Assembly (NCBI RefSeq): GCF_902779965.1
Contig: NZ_CACZDK010000033.1
Span: forward strand, 1-57,317
Length of the DNA: 57,317 nt
DNA from: Fibrobacter succinogenes
Lineage (GTDB): Bacteria; Fibrobacterota; Fibrobacteria; Fibrobacterales; Fibrobacteraceae
Reading direction: 5' to 3'
The notes under the pieces: model-generated
Seen by the model: only the letters and a program-made list of their open reading frames with translations
What the model was told of the DNA's origin: nothing
Database searches by the model: none
Shown here: piece after piece, positions 1 to 9,950 of the stretch
Position numbering within the stretch: position 1 is the stretch's first letter
Layout: each line of letters begins with the position of its first letter
Made by a program: the position numbers and the translations under genes

Positions 1-86
<86 letters not shown>

Positions 87-92
87 ATTCAC

Positions 93-134
93 GGGCCCCT
101 TGAGCAAGACGCTCGAGGGGCCCTTTCTTTTTTT
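93..134 (+). terminator. Rho-independent terminator of the rRNA operon
   Basis: A 13-bp stem (93-105 with 111-123, one G-U pair) with loop AAGAC is followed by a T-rich tract at 124-134. It directly follows the 5S rRNA. Confidence 0.9.
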
Positions 135-833
135 GTGCCGCCCGCGCGCATCCCGCTGCGACAACCACATTCGCGCGCGTCCCGTAACAGCGTACACATC
201 CCGGATTGCGAACATGCCTGTTGTACAGGCGCAACACTCTCCGGTACGATCACGTCATCCTGGCATTCTGCGCTGCACACCAGGCAGGTCCCTGGGTCCG
301 TCGATATACGATACTTGGCGACGTGTTGCTCTAGTAGAGTTTGGTTCGAAGGAGTTGGGCCGGCATGGCCTCCCACCGTCCCGTGGGATATCGGGGCCTT
401 TTTCCGCGGTTCCCTTTGCGCTCTCATGCATTGCGCATTTCATGGTATAGTCCTGCAAGGGGCGCTCCGCTGCGAAGCAGTCATTCTGCAGAGTTGGCGT
501 TTGCTCCTATTATTCGACGGTGGAGAACGTTATAGATTTTTTCAATCCCTTTCGCGTTTTCTGGGCGATGCTTTACTGCACGGGTGTTTCATGACGTTTT
601 ACGACAGTTCGATAATTTCCTTATTGAATTAATTTATTCTTGATTTTGCAACCAAGATGAATCTTATACTTTGTATAAAATGCCTTTTTTACGCTAATTT
701 GGCGCATATTTGGGGAAAGCAATTCCTATATATAATTTCTTGTCAAAAGATTTAATTTTTTTTTAATATTTTTGTTTTTTTACATTAAAATGATATATTT
801 TACAAATAGGGTGTGGAATAACCGAGAGAGTGA
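135..833. other. Gene-free stretch between the rRNA operon and the fibro-slime genes
   Basis: About 700 bases with no convincing coding region. Short overlapping open frames on both strands have no start context and no recognisable protein. Two small dyads are visible: GCCTGT-tgt-ACAGGC at about 213-227, and a GGCC/CCCAC hairpin ending in GGGGCC plus five T at about 365-405 that could be a terminator. Composition changes from GC-rich before about 530 to very AT-rich after 600. The AT-rich part is probably the promoter region of the first fibro-slime gene. Confidence 0.5.
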
Positions 834-842
834 GTGTACCTT

Positions 843-3800
843 ATGAGACACCTGTATTTAGCTTTTTGTGTTTTCGGCGCTTTCGCGTCCTCTGCCTTTG
901 CTGATTTGACTGTTCACGTACAGTCAAGTTATGATGTAAGCAGCAATTTGGTTCCACATCTTGTTCTTAATTCAGAGCAGCCCGATGTATCGGAAAAATC
1001 TTCTACCCTTATGGTGGATGAACAAAGCGATATGTGGTATGCTTTTACTTGGAAAAAGTCGCTTTCTGATTTTAAGGCTTCGGATACCTTTACCATTAAG
1101 TGGTGCTCTTCCACCGCGACAAGCTCTGCAACGTGCAGCGATTTTGGCGATGGCATTACTTATAATGTCCGTGATTTCTTTGATGGGAGTAAGGAAGCTT
1201 GGATTTATACGGTTCAAGCTACAGAAACGTTCTCGAAGTCCTTTAATGAACCTGGCTCAAAGATTGTCTGGTTCAAGAGTCCTTGGGGCAATAAAGCGCT
1301 CCCGCAGATGATTTTTGAGCAAGATACAGTTTTGATGCATTATTCGGAAGATGCTGATAAATGCGGATGGTTCTATGGCGCTATTACACAAGACATGCTC
1401 GCTAAATATGTGCTTCGTACGGCGCACTTCAATCGCTTCAATGCTCCTTGGATGTCTGTTCCTCAAGACAAAAAGCAGATTATTGATCTTGAAAATGCGC
1501 TGAAGAAAGATACTGTCTACGTGGACGGTACTGAGGCAACGCCTTCCGTTAGCAATAAGATGGGTACGGTCGGCGAGTGCTTCGATAAGAGCCGCACTTT
1601 GCATGTCTACAACCCGTGGCGCAACAATAGCATCTACCGCGATAGTACTGTTTATTTGACTATCGATGGTGTCTGGCAGGATTCTGTAGCGGCTACCGGA
1701 GGAAACGTTGCTGGCCCGGCTGCAACTGGCCTTTCTTTTGATGCAGATTACAAGTACTGGCTTTCCGTGACATTCCCGGATTCTGTCGTTTCTTCGCTGG
1801 CATGGAAAGCTCCAGATGCCAAGGTGCAGATTACCCGTAGCTTTAAGGAAAATATACCGATTACCTATTTCAGTAATAATAAGCGTCCTTTAGCTGGTGA
1901 TTTGTTCCCGTCTGGTGTTTATGAAGCCTGGTTCTTCACAAGTTCTAAAATGGGTGAAGTGGATATTTCTTATGCGCCGCTGGATCGTAAAGTTGTGCGT
2001 TTGTTGAGCCCGTGGAAGAATACGCCGACTTCGTTTGTAGTCGATGCAAACAATGATGTCGTGAAAATGTCTGCTTTCTCGAAGGATACTTGCGGCTGGT
2101 TCGAAGGCATTTACTATAAGCATGCTGCGGATTGGAAGGTGTACTTCAAGCAGAGCTTCGGGCTTGAAAAGTACGATATGACGGGAGTTATCCGCGAGGG
2201 CAATGAAGTTGAAGTTCTGGTGAATCTTGATTCCTTGATGAGCAAGCACGATACGGCCTGGGTTTATCCGTCCGATAAGAACAAGAACTATAGCCGTCCG
2301 GATGCGTCTTCGAAATATCCGGTTGGCCGTCTTGGTGATTGCCCGCATATGAAGATTTCTGCAATGCTTTTGGACTGGGCCGGTGAAAGCTATCACGATA
2401 GCATTGATATTGACTTTGGCCATACTCATAGCGGTAACAGTTATACTCAGGTCATTATTGATACCGCTACATATCGTACTTGTAATTCCGGTGATAAAAT
2501 TAAGGGAATGGTCCAACAAGTGCTTGTGGATGGACGCCCGGCTCGTGTGGATTCCACGAAGTTCCCGTGGGATAAGTGCGCTGCAGGCCATGAAATCGAC
2601 AAGTGGTTTAAGCCGGAAGTCGTTGCAACTGTGGGTGGTAAGGAATATACGAACTCCGTATGTAAGGATATTGAACTCCAGCTTGATGACGAAGGTTTCT
2701 GGTATGCCGATTACACGAACGAATCTGGCGACTGCAATGATCCTGTAAGTCCTGGCTTCTTCCCGTTGGATGACTTTGAATATCTTGACGCGGCAAAGAC
2801 CATTAAGAATCCCAAGTTCGACTGGAATGTCGAAGGCTATGTCAACCATGGCGATGGCTGGAAGCTTGATACCTGCAAGCATAACTATAGCTATGCGATG
2901 TCCGTTTCTGCAAGCTTCAAGTATGTAAAGGGTCAGTACTTTGAATTCCGTGGCGACGATGACGTGTGGGTCTTTATTAACAACAAGCTCGTCGTGGACA
3001 TTGGCGGTATTCACGAAAAGGTGGAAGGCTCTGTTGACCTCGATACACTTAATCTCACCGAAGGCCGCGAATACCCGTTCCATATTTTCTATGCGGAACG
3101 CAATGCGACGGGTTCGAACTTCAAGATGCGTACTTCTATCAACTTGCAGAAGCAGAACACTTATCTTCCCTCGATTGACGATTCCAAGACAAATGATATA
3201 ACTGGTATTCTCAAGTTGAAAATGGATGCTGTTGCAGTTAGCTGCGACCCGAGCGCTCAAACGGATGTCGAAATTACGGAAGCTCCTTCCATATTCTACC
3301 TCGATGGCGGTAATTTTTCCGAAGCGGCTGAATTGAGCGTTGGTACGAATTTTGGTGGTATCCAGATTAACGAAGATAAGGCTGGCTTTAATATCAATAT
3401 CGATGAAATCGTGAAGCAGCGTTCGCTTGCTCCGGGTAAATACACGCTGTACTTCTTCTTGGAATCGGATATGAGCTTGAATGATTCCTATGAATTCACG
3501 ATTCCTGAATATCCAAAGCCGGAAATTGCCTTTGTTGATGTATTCAATCCGTCGACTGATGGTTCTTTGAAAAAGTTTGATCCGACAAACAAGAACTTGA
3601 GAGGTGAAACAATTATCACGGGTAAAAACGATACCTTGATGACTCATGTGCGCTATCCAGAAATGAGTTACCTCGAAATCGTGGTGACATACATGGGTAA
3701 CATTTGCACAGATTGTTTTGTCGTGCTAGACTTGAAGCCGAGTAATGGCAACTTGACGTTCTATAATGAAATGGATCAGCAGATCAATACCGTTGAAACC

Positions 3801-5198
3801 GATGAAACGGGACGTGCTCGATTCTATGTGTTTGGCGAAGGAGCTGTTAGTGGAGCCTCCTTTAGCGTCGTTGGCATTAGCGGTGTCAAGAATACGCTCA
3901 AGTGGGATAATATCAACTTCAAGGATCCTGAGGTTCCACTTGCGAAGACGGGTGGTATTTACGACCGCAATGGTGATGGTATCGCGGATAGTATTTATAT
4001 ACCGTTTGAGTTCGGTGCTTTTGCCGATCATGATTTGGATGCAATTGCCTGGAATTTTGGCAACAAGGATTGGCATGAGTATAGTTCCATTAAAGATATT
4101 TCAGACTTCATTAAGAATGATTCTACGGTTGTTTTTACCGCTGAAAAATTGATTGATTCTGTTTATACGGGTGAATCAAAGACTATTGTTGATGGTAATT
4201 TCCGCTACCACTATGTTTATTATGATGCAGCTTCCGCATCGACTCAGGAATCGGAAACGCTTTATACAAAGATTCAGGATAAAATTGGTGCCATTATCCT
4301 TGAAAAGCCGATGCTCAAGATTGTATCGGATAAGATGGTAAAGGTGACAATCCAGCTTTCGGAAGGTTGTAACAATTCATCCCTTGGTAATCCGCGCTTT
4401 ATCGAGCTGAAGGGCAAAAATGACGAAGATATTTCGCCAACACAATATAAGGTCATTTCAGTGACTCCAATAGATGAAAGCGATTACTATGATTTGTTAT
4501 TCCAGAAGAGTCCTGATTTGATTGTTCCTGAAGTGGGCTTCAAGATTCGCCTTATTCCGGGAGTTTTGCCGGATTTGAGTGGCAATACACCGCATAAACA
4601 GAATCCGTGGCGCCGTATTGAAGGCGAACAGCCGCTTGAAACGGAACGTCCGAAGGTCGTGACTATCAATCCGGGCATGTTTACTAAGGATAATCCGTGG
4701 CCGGGTGATACGAACGATGTTATTCCGGTTCGTGTAGATAAGGAACTTACGCTCAAGGAAATCATTCAACAGGAAGGCTTGCCTGGTGTTTTGGTCAAGT
4801 TCCAACTTGAGGATTATGCCACGACACAGTTGTTTGACGCCGGTAATATAAAGCCAGGCACTCCTGAATATGAGAAAATCTTGAGTACTGTCAGGGTAAA
4901 ATGGGATATCGAATTCTTCTCAAGCCTTGGTCAATACGTGAACTGGGTGAAGGGCGAATACGCATGTAACGACAAGAAGATTTTTGAGACGGACTGTATC
5001 CAAGATGCGGGGAACATGTTCTTCGAATGGGATGCTATGAGTAACAAGGGTCGTATGGTCGGAACGGGCGTGTATATTGCCAAGTTCAAGTTCAAGATTT
5101 TCTCGGATAAGGATGTTGTGGGCAAGGGCGAAGAAACATTCACGTTCGGTATCCGTCGTAACGACAAATACAAGACTAGAACCAAGAAGATTAAATAG
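843..5198 (+). CDS. Fibro-slime domain surface protein, paralogue 1
   Basis: A secreted protein of about 1,451 residues. ATG 843 is preferred over GTG 834 because it begins the signal peptide (MRHLYLAFCVFGAF, ending ASSAFA) and GAGAG lies upstream. Three N-terminal modules share an SPWxN-type core near residues 140, 250 and 383. Residues about 500-770 form the fibro-slime domain, with PA14-like motif FRGDDDVWVFINN near 700 and NATGSNFKMRTSI at its end. A DRNGDG calcium-loop-like motif lies near 1040, and the last 60 residues (GTGVYIAKFKFKIF) resemble a FlgD-like or sorting domain. Fibro-slime proteins are known as abundant surface proteins of Fibrobacter linked to cellulose adhesion; that role here is inferred from family. 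A paralogue follows after 133 bp and a terminator. Confidence 0.9.
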   Translation: MRHLYLAFCVFGAFASSAFADLTVHVQSSYDVSSNLVPHLVLNSEQPDVSEKSSTLMVDEQSDMWYAFTWKKSLSDFKASDTFTIKWCSSTATSSATCSDFGDGITYNVRDFFDGSKEAWIYTVQATETFSKSFNEPGSKIVWFKSPWGNKALPQMIFEQDTVLMHYSEDADKCGWFYGAITQDMLAKYVLRTAHFNRFNAPWMSVPQDKKQIIDLENALKKDTVYVDGTEATPSVSNKMGTVGECFDKSRTLHVYNPWRNNSIYRDSTVYLTIDGVWQDSVAATGGNVAGPAATGLSFDADYKYWLSVTFPDSVVSSLAWKAPDAKVQITRSFKENIPITYFSNNKRPLAGDLFPSGVYEAWFFTSSKMGEVDISYAPLDRKVVRLLSPWKNTPTSFVVDANNDVVKMSAFSKDTCGWFEGIYYKHAADWKVYFKQSFGLEKYDMTGVIREGNEVEVLVNLDSLMSKHDTAWVYPSDKNKNYSRPDASSKYPVGRLGDCPHMKISAMLLDWAGESYHDSIDIDFGHTHSGNSYTQVIIDTATYRTCNSGDKIKGMVQQVLVDGRPARVDSTKFPWDKCAAGHEIDKWFKPEVVATVGGKEYTNSVCKDIELQLDDEGFWYADYTNESGDCNDPVSPGFFPLDDFEYLDAAKTIKNPKFDWNVEGYVNHGDGWKLDTCKHNYSYAMSVSASFKYVKGQYFEFRGDDDVWVFINNKLVVDIGGIHEKVEGSVDLDTLNLTEGREYPFHIFYAERNATGSNFKMRTSINLQKQNTYLPSIDDSKTNDITGILKLKMDAVAVSCDPSAQTDVEITEAPSIFYLDGGNFSEAAELSVGTNFGGIQINEDKAGFNINIDEIVKQRSLAPGKYTLYFFLESDMSLNDSYEFTIPEYPKPEIAFVDVFNPSTDGSLKKFDPTNKNLRGETIITGKNDTLMTHVRYPEMSYLEIVVTYMGNICTDCFVVLDLKPSNGNLTFYNEMDQQINTVETDETGRARFYVFGEGAVSGASFSVVGISGVKNTLKWDNINFKDPEVPLAKTGGIYDRNGDGIADSIYIPFEFGAFADHDLDAIAWNFGNKDWHEYSSIKDISDFIKNDSTVVFTAEKLIDSVYTGESKTIVDGNFRYHYVYYDAASASTQESETLYTKIQDKIGAIILEKPMLKIVSDKMVKVTIQLSEGCNNSSLGNPRFIELKGKNDEDISPTQYKVISVTPIDESDYYDLLFQKSPDLIVPEVGFKIRLIPGVLPDLSGNTPHKQNPWRRIEGEQPLETERPKVVTINPGMFTKDNPWPGDTNDVIPVRVDKELTLKEIIQQEGLPGVLVKFQLEDYATTQLFDAGNIKPGTPEYEKILSTVRVKWDIEFFSSLGQYVNWVKGEYACNDKKIFETDCIQDAGNMFFEWDAMSNKGRMVGTGVYIAKFKFKIFSDKDVVGKGEETFTFGIRRNDKYKTRTKKIK

Positions 5199-5222
5199 AA
5201 TTTTTGGACAATAGTATTTGGG

Positions 5223-5246
5223 CCTGCCCGCTGGGCAGGTCTTTTT
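5223..5246 (+). terminator. Terminator after fibro-slime gene 1
   Basis: CCTGCCC (5223-5229), loop GCT, GGGCAGG (5233-5239), then TCTTTTT. It separates the two fibro-slime genes into individually terminated units. A possible promoter box TATCTTTA at 5290-5297 lies before the second gene. Confidence 0.85.
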
Positions 5247-5331
5247 GCTTTTTTTTCATTATGAAGTTTGTAATTCTATGAATTGAATATATCTTTAGAC
5301 AGAAGTGTGGGAAGAATAAAGAGGGTGTTGA

Positions 5332-8300
5332 ATGAAACACTGTTGTTTGGGTATTGCCGCCTCGTTGACATTAGTGGCCTCAGCATGGGCCGATTTGACA
5401 ATTCATTTGCAGTCGCCATTCCGCAATGATGCGACGGCTTCAAGCTATACTCCGCATATTGTTGGTGGCGTAACGGATTATAATCCGGGTTTTGGCGCTA
5501 TGTCCAGAACGATGATGCAGAGCGAAGGCGACGATTGGTACGTTTATACATGGAAGGGCAAGACGATTGCCGATTTCCAGGATTGGCAGGATTTTGAATT
5601 CAAGGCGTGCCCCAATACCGACGACAATAATTACAATAACAACAATTGCGTTTCGTGGACTGGCGGCGGGAAGAACAGAATTACGTCGTTCTTTGGTACC
5701 GAAACGGAAATTTGGCTTTATACGGATGCGGCGGGCAAGTCCTATGAAAAGTCTTTCATGGCGCCGGGTTCAAAGATTGTTTGGTTCAAGAGTCCGTGGG
5801 GCAACAAGGTCTTGCCTCAGCTTATTTTTGGTACCGATTCCATATTGATGCGTTTTAACGAGGGCGACAAGGATAAGTGCGGCTGGTTCTATGGCGCACT
5901 GACACCTTCCATGATTGCGTCCAACCCGATTTCGGTGGGGTACTTTACGCGTTACAAGGCGCCATGGTACGTTGTTCCTGCAGATAGGGATTCTTTTGTT
6001 GTCTTTGGATCGCTTTTCCAAACGCAAGACACGGTTTTTGTGGATGGTACGGTTGAAAATCCTGTGGCTTCTGAAAAGATTGGGACCCCGGGCGAATGCT
6101 TTGACGCAACGAGGCGTTTGCATATTTATCACCCGTGGCGTACGAATTCGACTTATCGCGACAGTACGTTCTTTATCAAGATTGATAATAACATTTTGAA
6201 TGAACCGACGGGACTCAGCACCGAAGGCGAATACAAGTATTGGCGCCATATCGATTTTGCTGATACGCTTGTGGGGTCTTCGCAGTGGAATTCTCAGGGA
6301 ACTTTTGTGCAGATTTTACGCGGAAAGAACGATTGGCCGCAACACCCGTATTTCCCGGAAATGTCGCGCCCGCGTGCAAGTGAGCTTTTCCCGACGGGTG
6401 TTTATGAGACATGGCTTTATACCTCGACTTCGCTTGAAACGCTTGATTTGGTGTTTTATCCGCCGGAACCTAAAGTTATCCGTTTGAAGAGCCCGTGGGA
6501 AAATCAGTCGCCGTCCATGATTATTGAGTCTACGAATGATGTCATCAAGATGGGGCCTCTTGCGGATACTTGTGGCTGGTACACGGGTACGGTTTACAAG
6601 CATGCAACGGACTGGAAGGTTTACTTTAAGCAGACCTTTGGCATGGAACGCTATGGCGGCAAGGGCGTTGTCGCAGAATTGGATAACCTTGATTCCTTGA
6701 TTTCGCTGGATTCCTTGATGGCGAAGCACGATACGGTCTGGGTGTACCCCAATCCGAAACAGCGTTATGAGCCGAAAGATACGACGCGCTATCCGGGAAT
6801 TCTTGGTATTTGCCCGTCGCTCAAGATTTCGGCACTTGTTCTCGATTGGGCCGGCGAATCGCATGAGGATAGCATAGATGTTGATTTTGGCGGCATTTAT
6901 GGTGGTAACGACTACACGACTGTTGTTGGCCTCGACCAGAATGGAGAATTGACAGAATTTAAGACGTGCGGTGGCCATGTGCCAGGCATGGTGCAGGATA
7001 CGCTTGTGAATGGCGCGCCTGCGCGTGTGGATTCCCTTGTCTATCCGTGGTCGCTGTGCTCGGCGGCGCATGAAATAGAGAAGTGGTTTGTTCCGCAAGT
7101 TGTGGCGCATGATGCTGCGGGCAGGGAATACAAGAACGGCGTTTGCCGTGACATCAGCCTTTCGCTTGATGAAGAAGGCTTTTGGCAGGCCGACTTTACG
7201 AACGAAGAAGGCGACTGCAACGATACGATCAATCCGGGATTCTATCCGATTGACGACTTGGAGTATCTGGATTCTGCAAGGACTGTGCGCAACCCGAAAT
7301 TTGACTGGAATGTCCAGGGCTGCCGCCACAACTATAGCTTTGCGATGAAGGTTTCTGCGCAGTTCAGGTATGTGAAGGGGCAGTACTTTGAATTCCGTGG
7401 CGATGATGATGTGTGGGTGTTTATCAACAACCGCCTTGTTGTCGATATCGGCGGTTGCCATAGTCCTGTTGAAGGTGGCGTGAACCTGGATACAATCGGC
7501 AAGAACGATCCATCGCTCAAGTTGATTGAAGGTCGTGAATACCCGTTCCATATATTCTTCTCGGAACGCAATGCGACGGGTTCGAACTTCAAGATGCGCA
7601 CGTCGATTAACTTGCAGACGCAAAAGACGTATTACCCGGTCGAAGAAAAGACAACGGACGGAACGATTAAATACACCATTTTGCAGTTGCTGATGGATGA
7701 ATCGATCAGTTGCGATGTGTCGAGCACTTCGAAAATCGATACGATGCCTGCACAATCTTCGTTTGTGCTGTTCGGCGATGACGAGCGGATTCCGTCGGAG
7801 GGCATGGAGCTTTTGCCGGGATCTATTGCGGGTATCAATATTGATGCGAACATGGCTGGCTTTGTGATAGATACGGTGGAGATTGTGCGTAACCGTTCGT
7901 TGGCGCCGGGCTCGTACATGTTGCAGTTCTCCTTGGCTAGCGATCCGAGCCAGTCTAGCGAAGTGTTCTTTACGGTACCGGCGTACCCGCTTCCGGACAT
8001 TGCGTTTATCGACGTGTTTAGCGGTTTTGAAAAGCCTACCGCGTTTGACCCGACTGGTATTAGCTTGCGCGGCCTGACCTTTGACGGCTCCGTAAACGAT
8101 ACGCTCCTTACGCATGTGGCGTACCCCGATACGGTTCCTTTGCAAGTGGGCGTGTTTTATATCGCGAGCCTTTGCAAGGACTGCTTTGCGGCTTTGGATT
8201 TGAAGACTTCGTTCCCGATCAGTTTCTTGGACGAAAAGAAGCAGAGGGTGAACAGGTTGATTACAGATTCGACGGGTGTAGCGAAGTTCTATGTCGTTGG

Positions 8301-9612
8301 CGATTCCTCGGTGACAAACGCAAGCTTTGAAATTTCTGGAAGCGGTGTCGCAAACGTTATTACGTGGAAGAACATCCACTTCAAGGAACCGCCTGTGCCG
8401 TTTGCAAGCTTGGGCGAAGCTCACGACCGCAATGGCGATGGCGTGCTCGATAGTATTGCTGTGGTGTTCAACAAACCGTTTGGCGAGACTATCCCTGATA
8501 CGATTGCGTGGTCTTTTGGCAGTGACGATTGGCATACGGTCGCCTCTGTAGAAAATGTGACCCAGTTGATGCGTGATGAAAAGAGTTTGTCTATCTATGC
8601 GGATAGCTTGTTGGATAAAGTCTTTACGGGCGCCGCGAAGGACTCCTATCAAGGTTCCTTCAGGTATCACTATACGTACATGGACAAGGAAACGGGACAG
8701 ATGGCGCAGCTCAACTTGGATGGGCTTGCGATTGAAGACCGTATAGGTGCTATTCTTGTGGATAAGCCGATTGTGAAGCCGGTTGGTGAACGCATAAACA
8801 AGCTAACGGTGTATATCAGCGAGGCGACGCAGGTGGGAGTGCTCAATGGAACGCAGTTCTTGGAATTCAAGGACAGGACCGGAGAAATGGTGGACCCGAT
8901 GCTTCTCACGGTTATATCTATTTCACCGAATAGGAATAGCAATTATTATGATGTGCTGTTCCAGAAGAAAGATGAAAGCATGGTTCTTCCGGAAGTGGGC
9001 TTTATGGTGCGCCTGATTCCGGGTGTGTTGCCTGATTTGCAAGGGAACGTGCCGCACGTGGATAATCCGTGGCTCCGTATCGAAGGTGAACAGCGCGTTG
9101 GTGTGGAATCGCCGGGTGTTGTTGCGATTGATCCTGTAGACTGGGCTCCGGAAAAGTGGCCGCATGTTAATGATGTTGCTCCTGTCCGCGTTGACGTGAC
9201 GAAAAAGATTGATGATATCGTGGCAGAAACAGGACTCCCAGGCGAGCTGATTAAGTTTGACTTGAGCGAAGTTGGAAAGTCTTTACTGATGAATTCGAAT
9301 GGTAGCAGGGACTCTGTGCTTGCGAAAGCGAAAATCAAGTGGGAGGTGGAATACTTCTCGACGCTTGGGCAGTTTGTCAATTCGCAGAGCGGTGTCGTTG
9401 CCTGTAACGACAAGAACGTATTCGGTACGGACTGCGTGGAGAATCCGGGTAACGTGTTCTTGATGTGGGACGCTCACACAAGCAAAGGGCGCTGGGTCGG
9501 AACGGGTGTGTATATCGCGAAACTCAGGTTCAAGATTTTCCAGGATGATAAAGTTGTTGGAAAGACAGACGATACCTTTAACTTTGGCGTCCGCCGTCAC
9601 GGCAAGAAATAA
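5332..9612 (+). CDS. Fibro-slime domain surface protein, paralogue 2
   Basis: A 1,426-residue paralogue of the preceding gene, colinear over nearly its full length. It has a signal peptide (MKHCCLGIAASLTLVASAWA), the same SPWGN, HPWRT and SPWEN modules, the PA14-like motif FRGDDDVWVFINN near residue 685, NATGSNFKMRTSI, DRNGDG near 1030 and the VGTGVYIAK C-terminal module. It lacks an insertion of about 10 residues (around GDGWK) present just before the PA14-like motif in paralogue 1. ATG 5332 has GAGGG 6-10 bases upstream. It probably sits on the outer surface and binds plant polymers or matrix; that is inferred from family. Codon choice is more GC-rich than in paralogue 1, so the duplication is not recent. 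Confidence 0.9.
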   Translation: MKHCCLGIAASLTLVASAWADLTIHLQSPFRNDATASSYTPHIVGGVTDYNPGFGAMSRTMMQSEGDDWYVYTWKGKTIADFQDWQDFEFKACPNTDDNNYNNNNCVSWTGGGKNRITSFFGTETEIWLYTDAAGKSYEKSFMAPGSKIVWFKSPWGNKVLPQLIFGTDSILMRFNEGDKDKCGWFYGALTPSMIASNPISVGYFTRYKAPWYVVPADRDSFVVFGSLFQTQDTVFVDGTVENPVASEKIGTPGECFDATRRLHIYHPWRTNSTYRDSTFFIKIDNNILNEPTGLSTEGEYKYWRHIDFADTLVGSSQWNSQGTFVQILRGKNDWPQHPYFPEMSRPRASELFPTGVYETWLYTSTSLETLDLVFYPPEPKVIRLKSPWENQSPSMIIESTNDVIKMGPLADTCGWYTGTVYKHATDWKVYFKQTFGMERYGGKGVVAELDNLDSLISLDSLMAKHDTVWVYPNPKQRYEPKDTTRYPGILGICPSLKISALVLDWAGESHEDSIDVDFGGIYGGNDYTTVVGLDQNGELTEFKTCGGHVPGMVQDTLVNGAPARVDSLVYPWSLCSAAHEIEKWFVPQVVAHDAAGREYKNGVCRDISLSLDEEGFWQADFTNEEGDCNDTINPGFYPIDDLEYLDSARTVRNPKFDWNVQGCRHNYSFAMKVSAQFRYVKGQYFEFRGDDDVWVFINNRLVVDIGGCHSPVEGGVNLDTIGKNDPSLKLIEGREYPFHIFFSERNATGSNFKMRTSINLQTQKTYYPVEEKTTDGTIKYTILQLLMDESISCDVSSTSKIDTMPAQSSFVLFGDDERIPSEGMELLPGSIAGINIDANMAGFVIDTVEIVRNRSLAPGSYMLQFSLASDPSQSSEVFFTVPAYPLPDIAFIDVFSGFEKPTAFDPTGISLRGLTFDGSVNDTLLTHVAYPDTVPLQVGVFYIASLCKDCFAALDLKTSFPISFLDEKKQRVNRLITDSTGVAKFYVVGDSSVTNASFEISGSGVANVITWKNIHFKEPPVPFASLGEAHDRNGDGVLDSIAVVFNKPFGETIPDTIAWSFGSDDWHTVASVENVTQLMRDEKSLSIYADSLLDKVFTGAAKDSYQGSFRYHYTYMDKETGQMAQLNLDGLAIEDRIGAILVDKPIVKPVGERINKLTVYISEATQVGVLNGTQFLEFKDRTGEMVDPMLLTVISISPNRNSNYYDVLFQKKDESMVLPEVGFMVRLIPGVLPDLQGNVPHVDNPWLRIEGEQRVGVESPGVVAIDPVDWAPEKWPHVNDVAPVRVDVTKKIDDIVAETGLPGELIKFDLSEVGKSLLMNSNGSRDSVLAKAKIKWEVEYFSTLGQFVNSQSGVVACNDKNVFGTDCVENPGNVFLMWDAHTSKGRWVGTGVYIAKLRFKIFQDDKVVGKTDDTFNFGVRRHGKK

Positions 9613-9613
9613 A

Positions 9614-9657
9614 TGCGCCTATGGCGCAGTTGGCAGAACTTAGTTGTTAGAACTTAG
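9614..9657 (+). repeat. Mini-hairpin plus ACTTAG-tract element
   Basis: Two bases after the stop codon of fibro-slime 2 lies a perfect hairpin TGCGCC-TAT-GGCGCA (9614-9628). It is followed by GTTGGCAGAACTTAG and a second degenerate copy of AGAACTTAG. The same hairpin-plus-word layout recurs after other genes in the window. Confidence 0.7.
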
Positions 9658-9694
9658 AAAAAGTATATAAACGTTTTATCAACAGTTCGGGAAT

Positions 9695-9752
9695 AAAACC
9701 TCGCAGAAAGTAACTCTTTGAAACTTAACGGGTTACATGCGAGGTTTTCTTT
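9695..9752 (+). terminator. Long two-stem structure, probable terminator or small RNA
   Basis: A perfect 11-bp outer stem (AAAACCTCGCA at 9695-9705 with TGCGAGGTTTT at 9738-9748) encloses a 5-bp inner stem GTAAC (9710-9714) / GTTAC (9732-9736). A T-rich run follows. The 32-base interior is unusually long for a plain terminator. The rest of the gap to 9950 is AT-rich and holds nothing else that I recognise. Confidence 0.5.
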
Positions 9753-9950
9753 ATGTCTGCTTTTTATTTACAAAGAGGTGTTGATAGATGTTGAAAACTT
9801 TTAAAATTTTCAAGTTTTTTGTAGCATTTTCATCATGATTTATTGCCAAACGTTTCTTTTTTATTTACATTAACAAAAAATGCGCATTTTTGGCTAATGT
9901 GGGTTCGCCAGGAATGTCGCTGACTCATGGAACCCGCAAGGTTGAATGGA

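Noticed and set aside
310-365. Possible tRNA because of a GGTTCGA-like T-arm core at about 341
   Set aside because: The T stem does not pair, and no acceptor stem, anticodon arm or D arm could be fitted around it.
1890-3647. Long open frame of 585 codons on the minus strand inside fibro-slime gene 1
   Set aside because: It is antisense to a gene with clear domains, is rich in Arg, Ile and His as expected for a shadow frame, and has no recognisable motif or start context.
6316-8670. Open frame of 784 codons on the minus strand inside fibro-slime gene 2
   Set aside because: Shadow of the sense gene caused by codon bias; the composition is Arg/His-rich and there is no domain.
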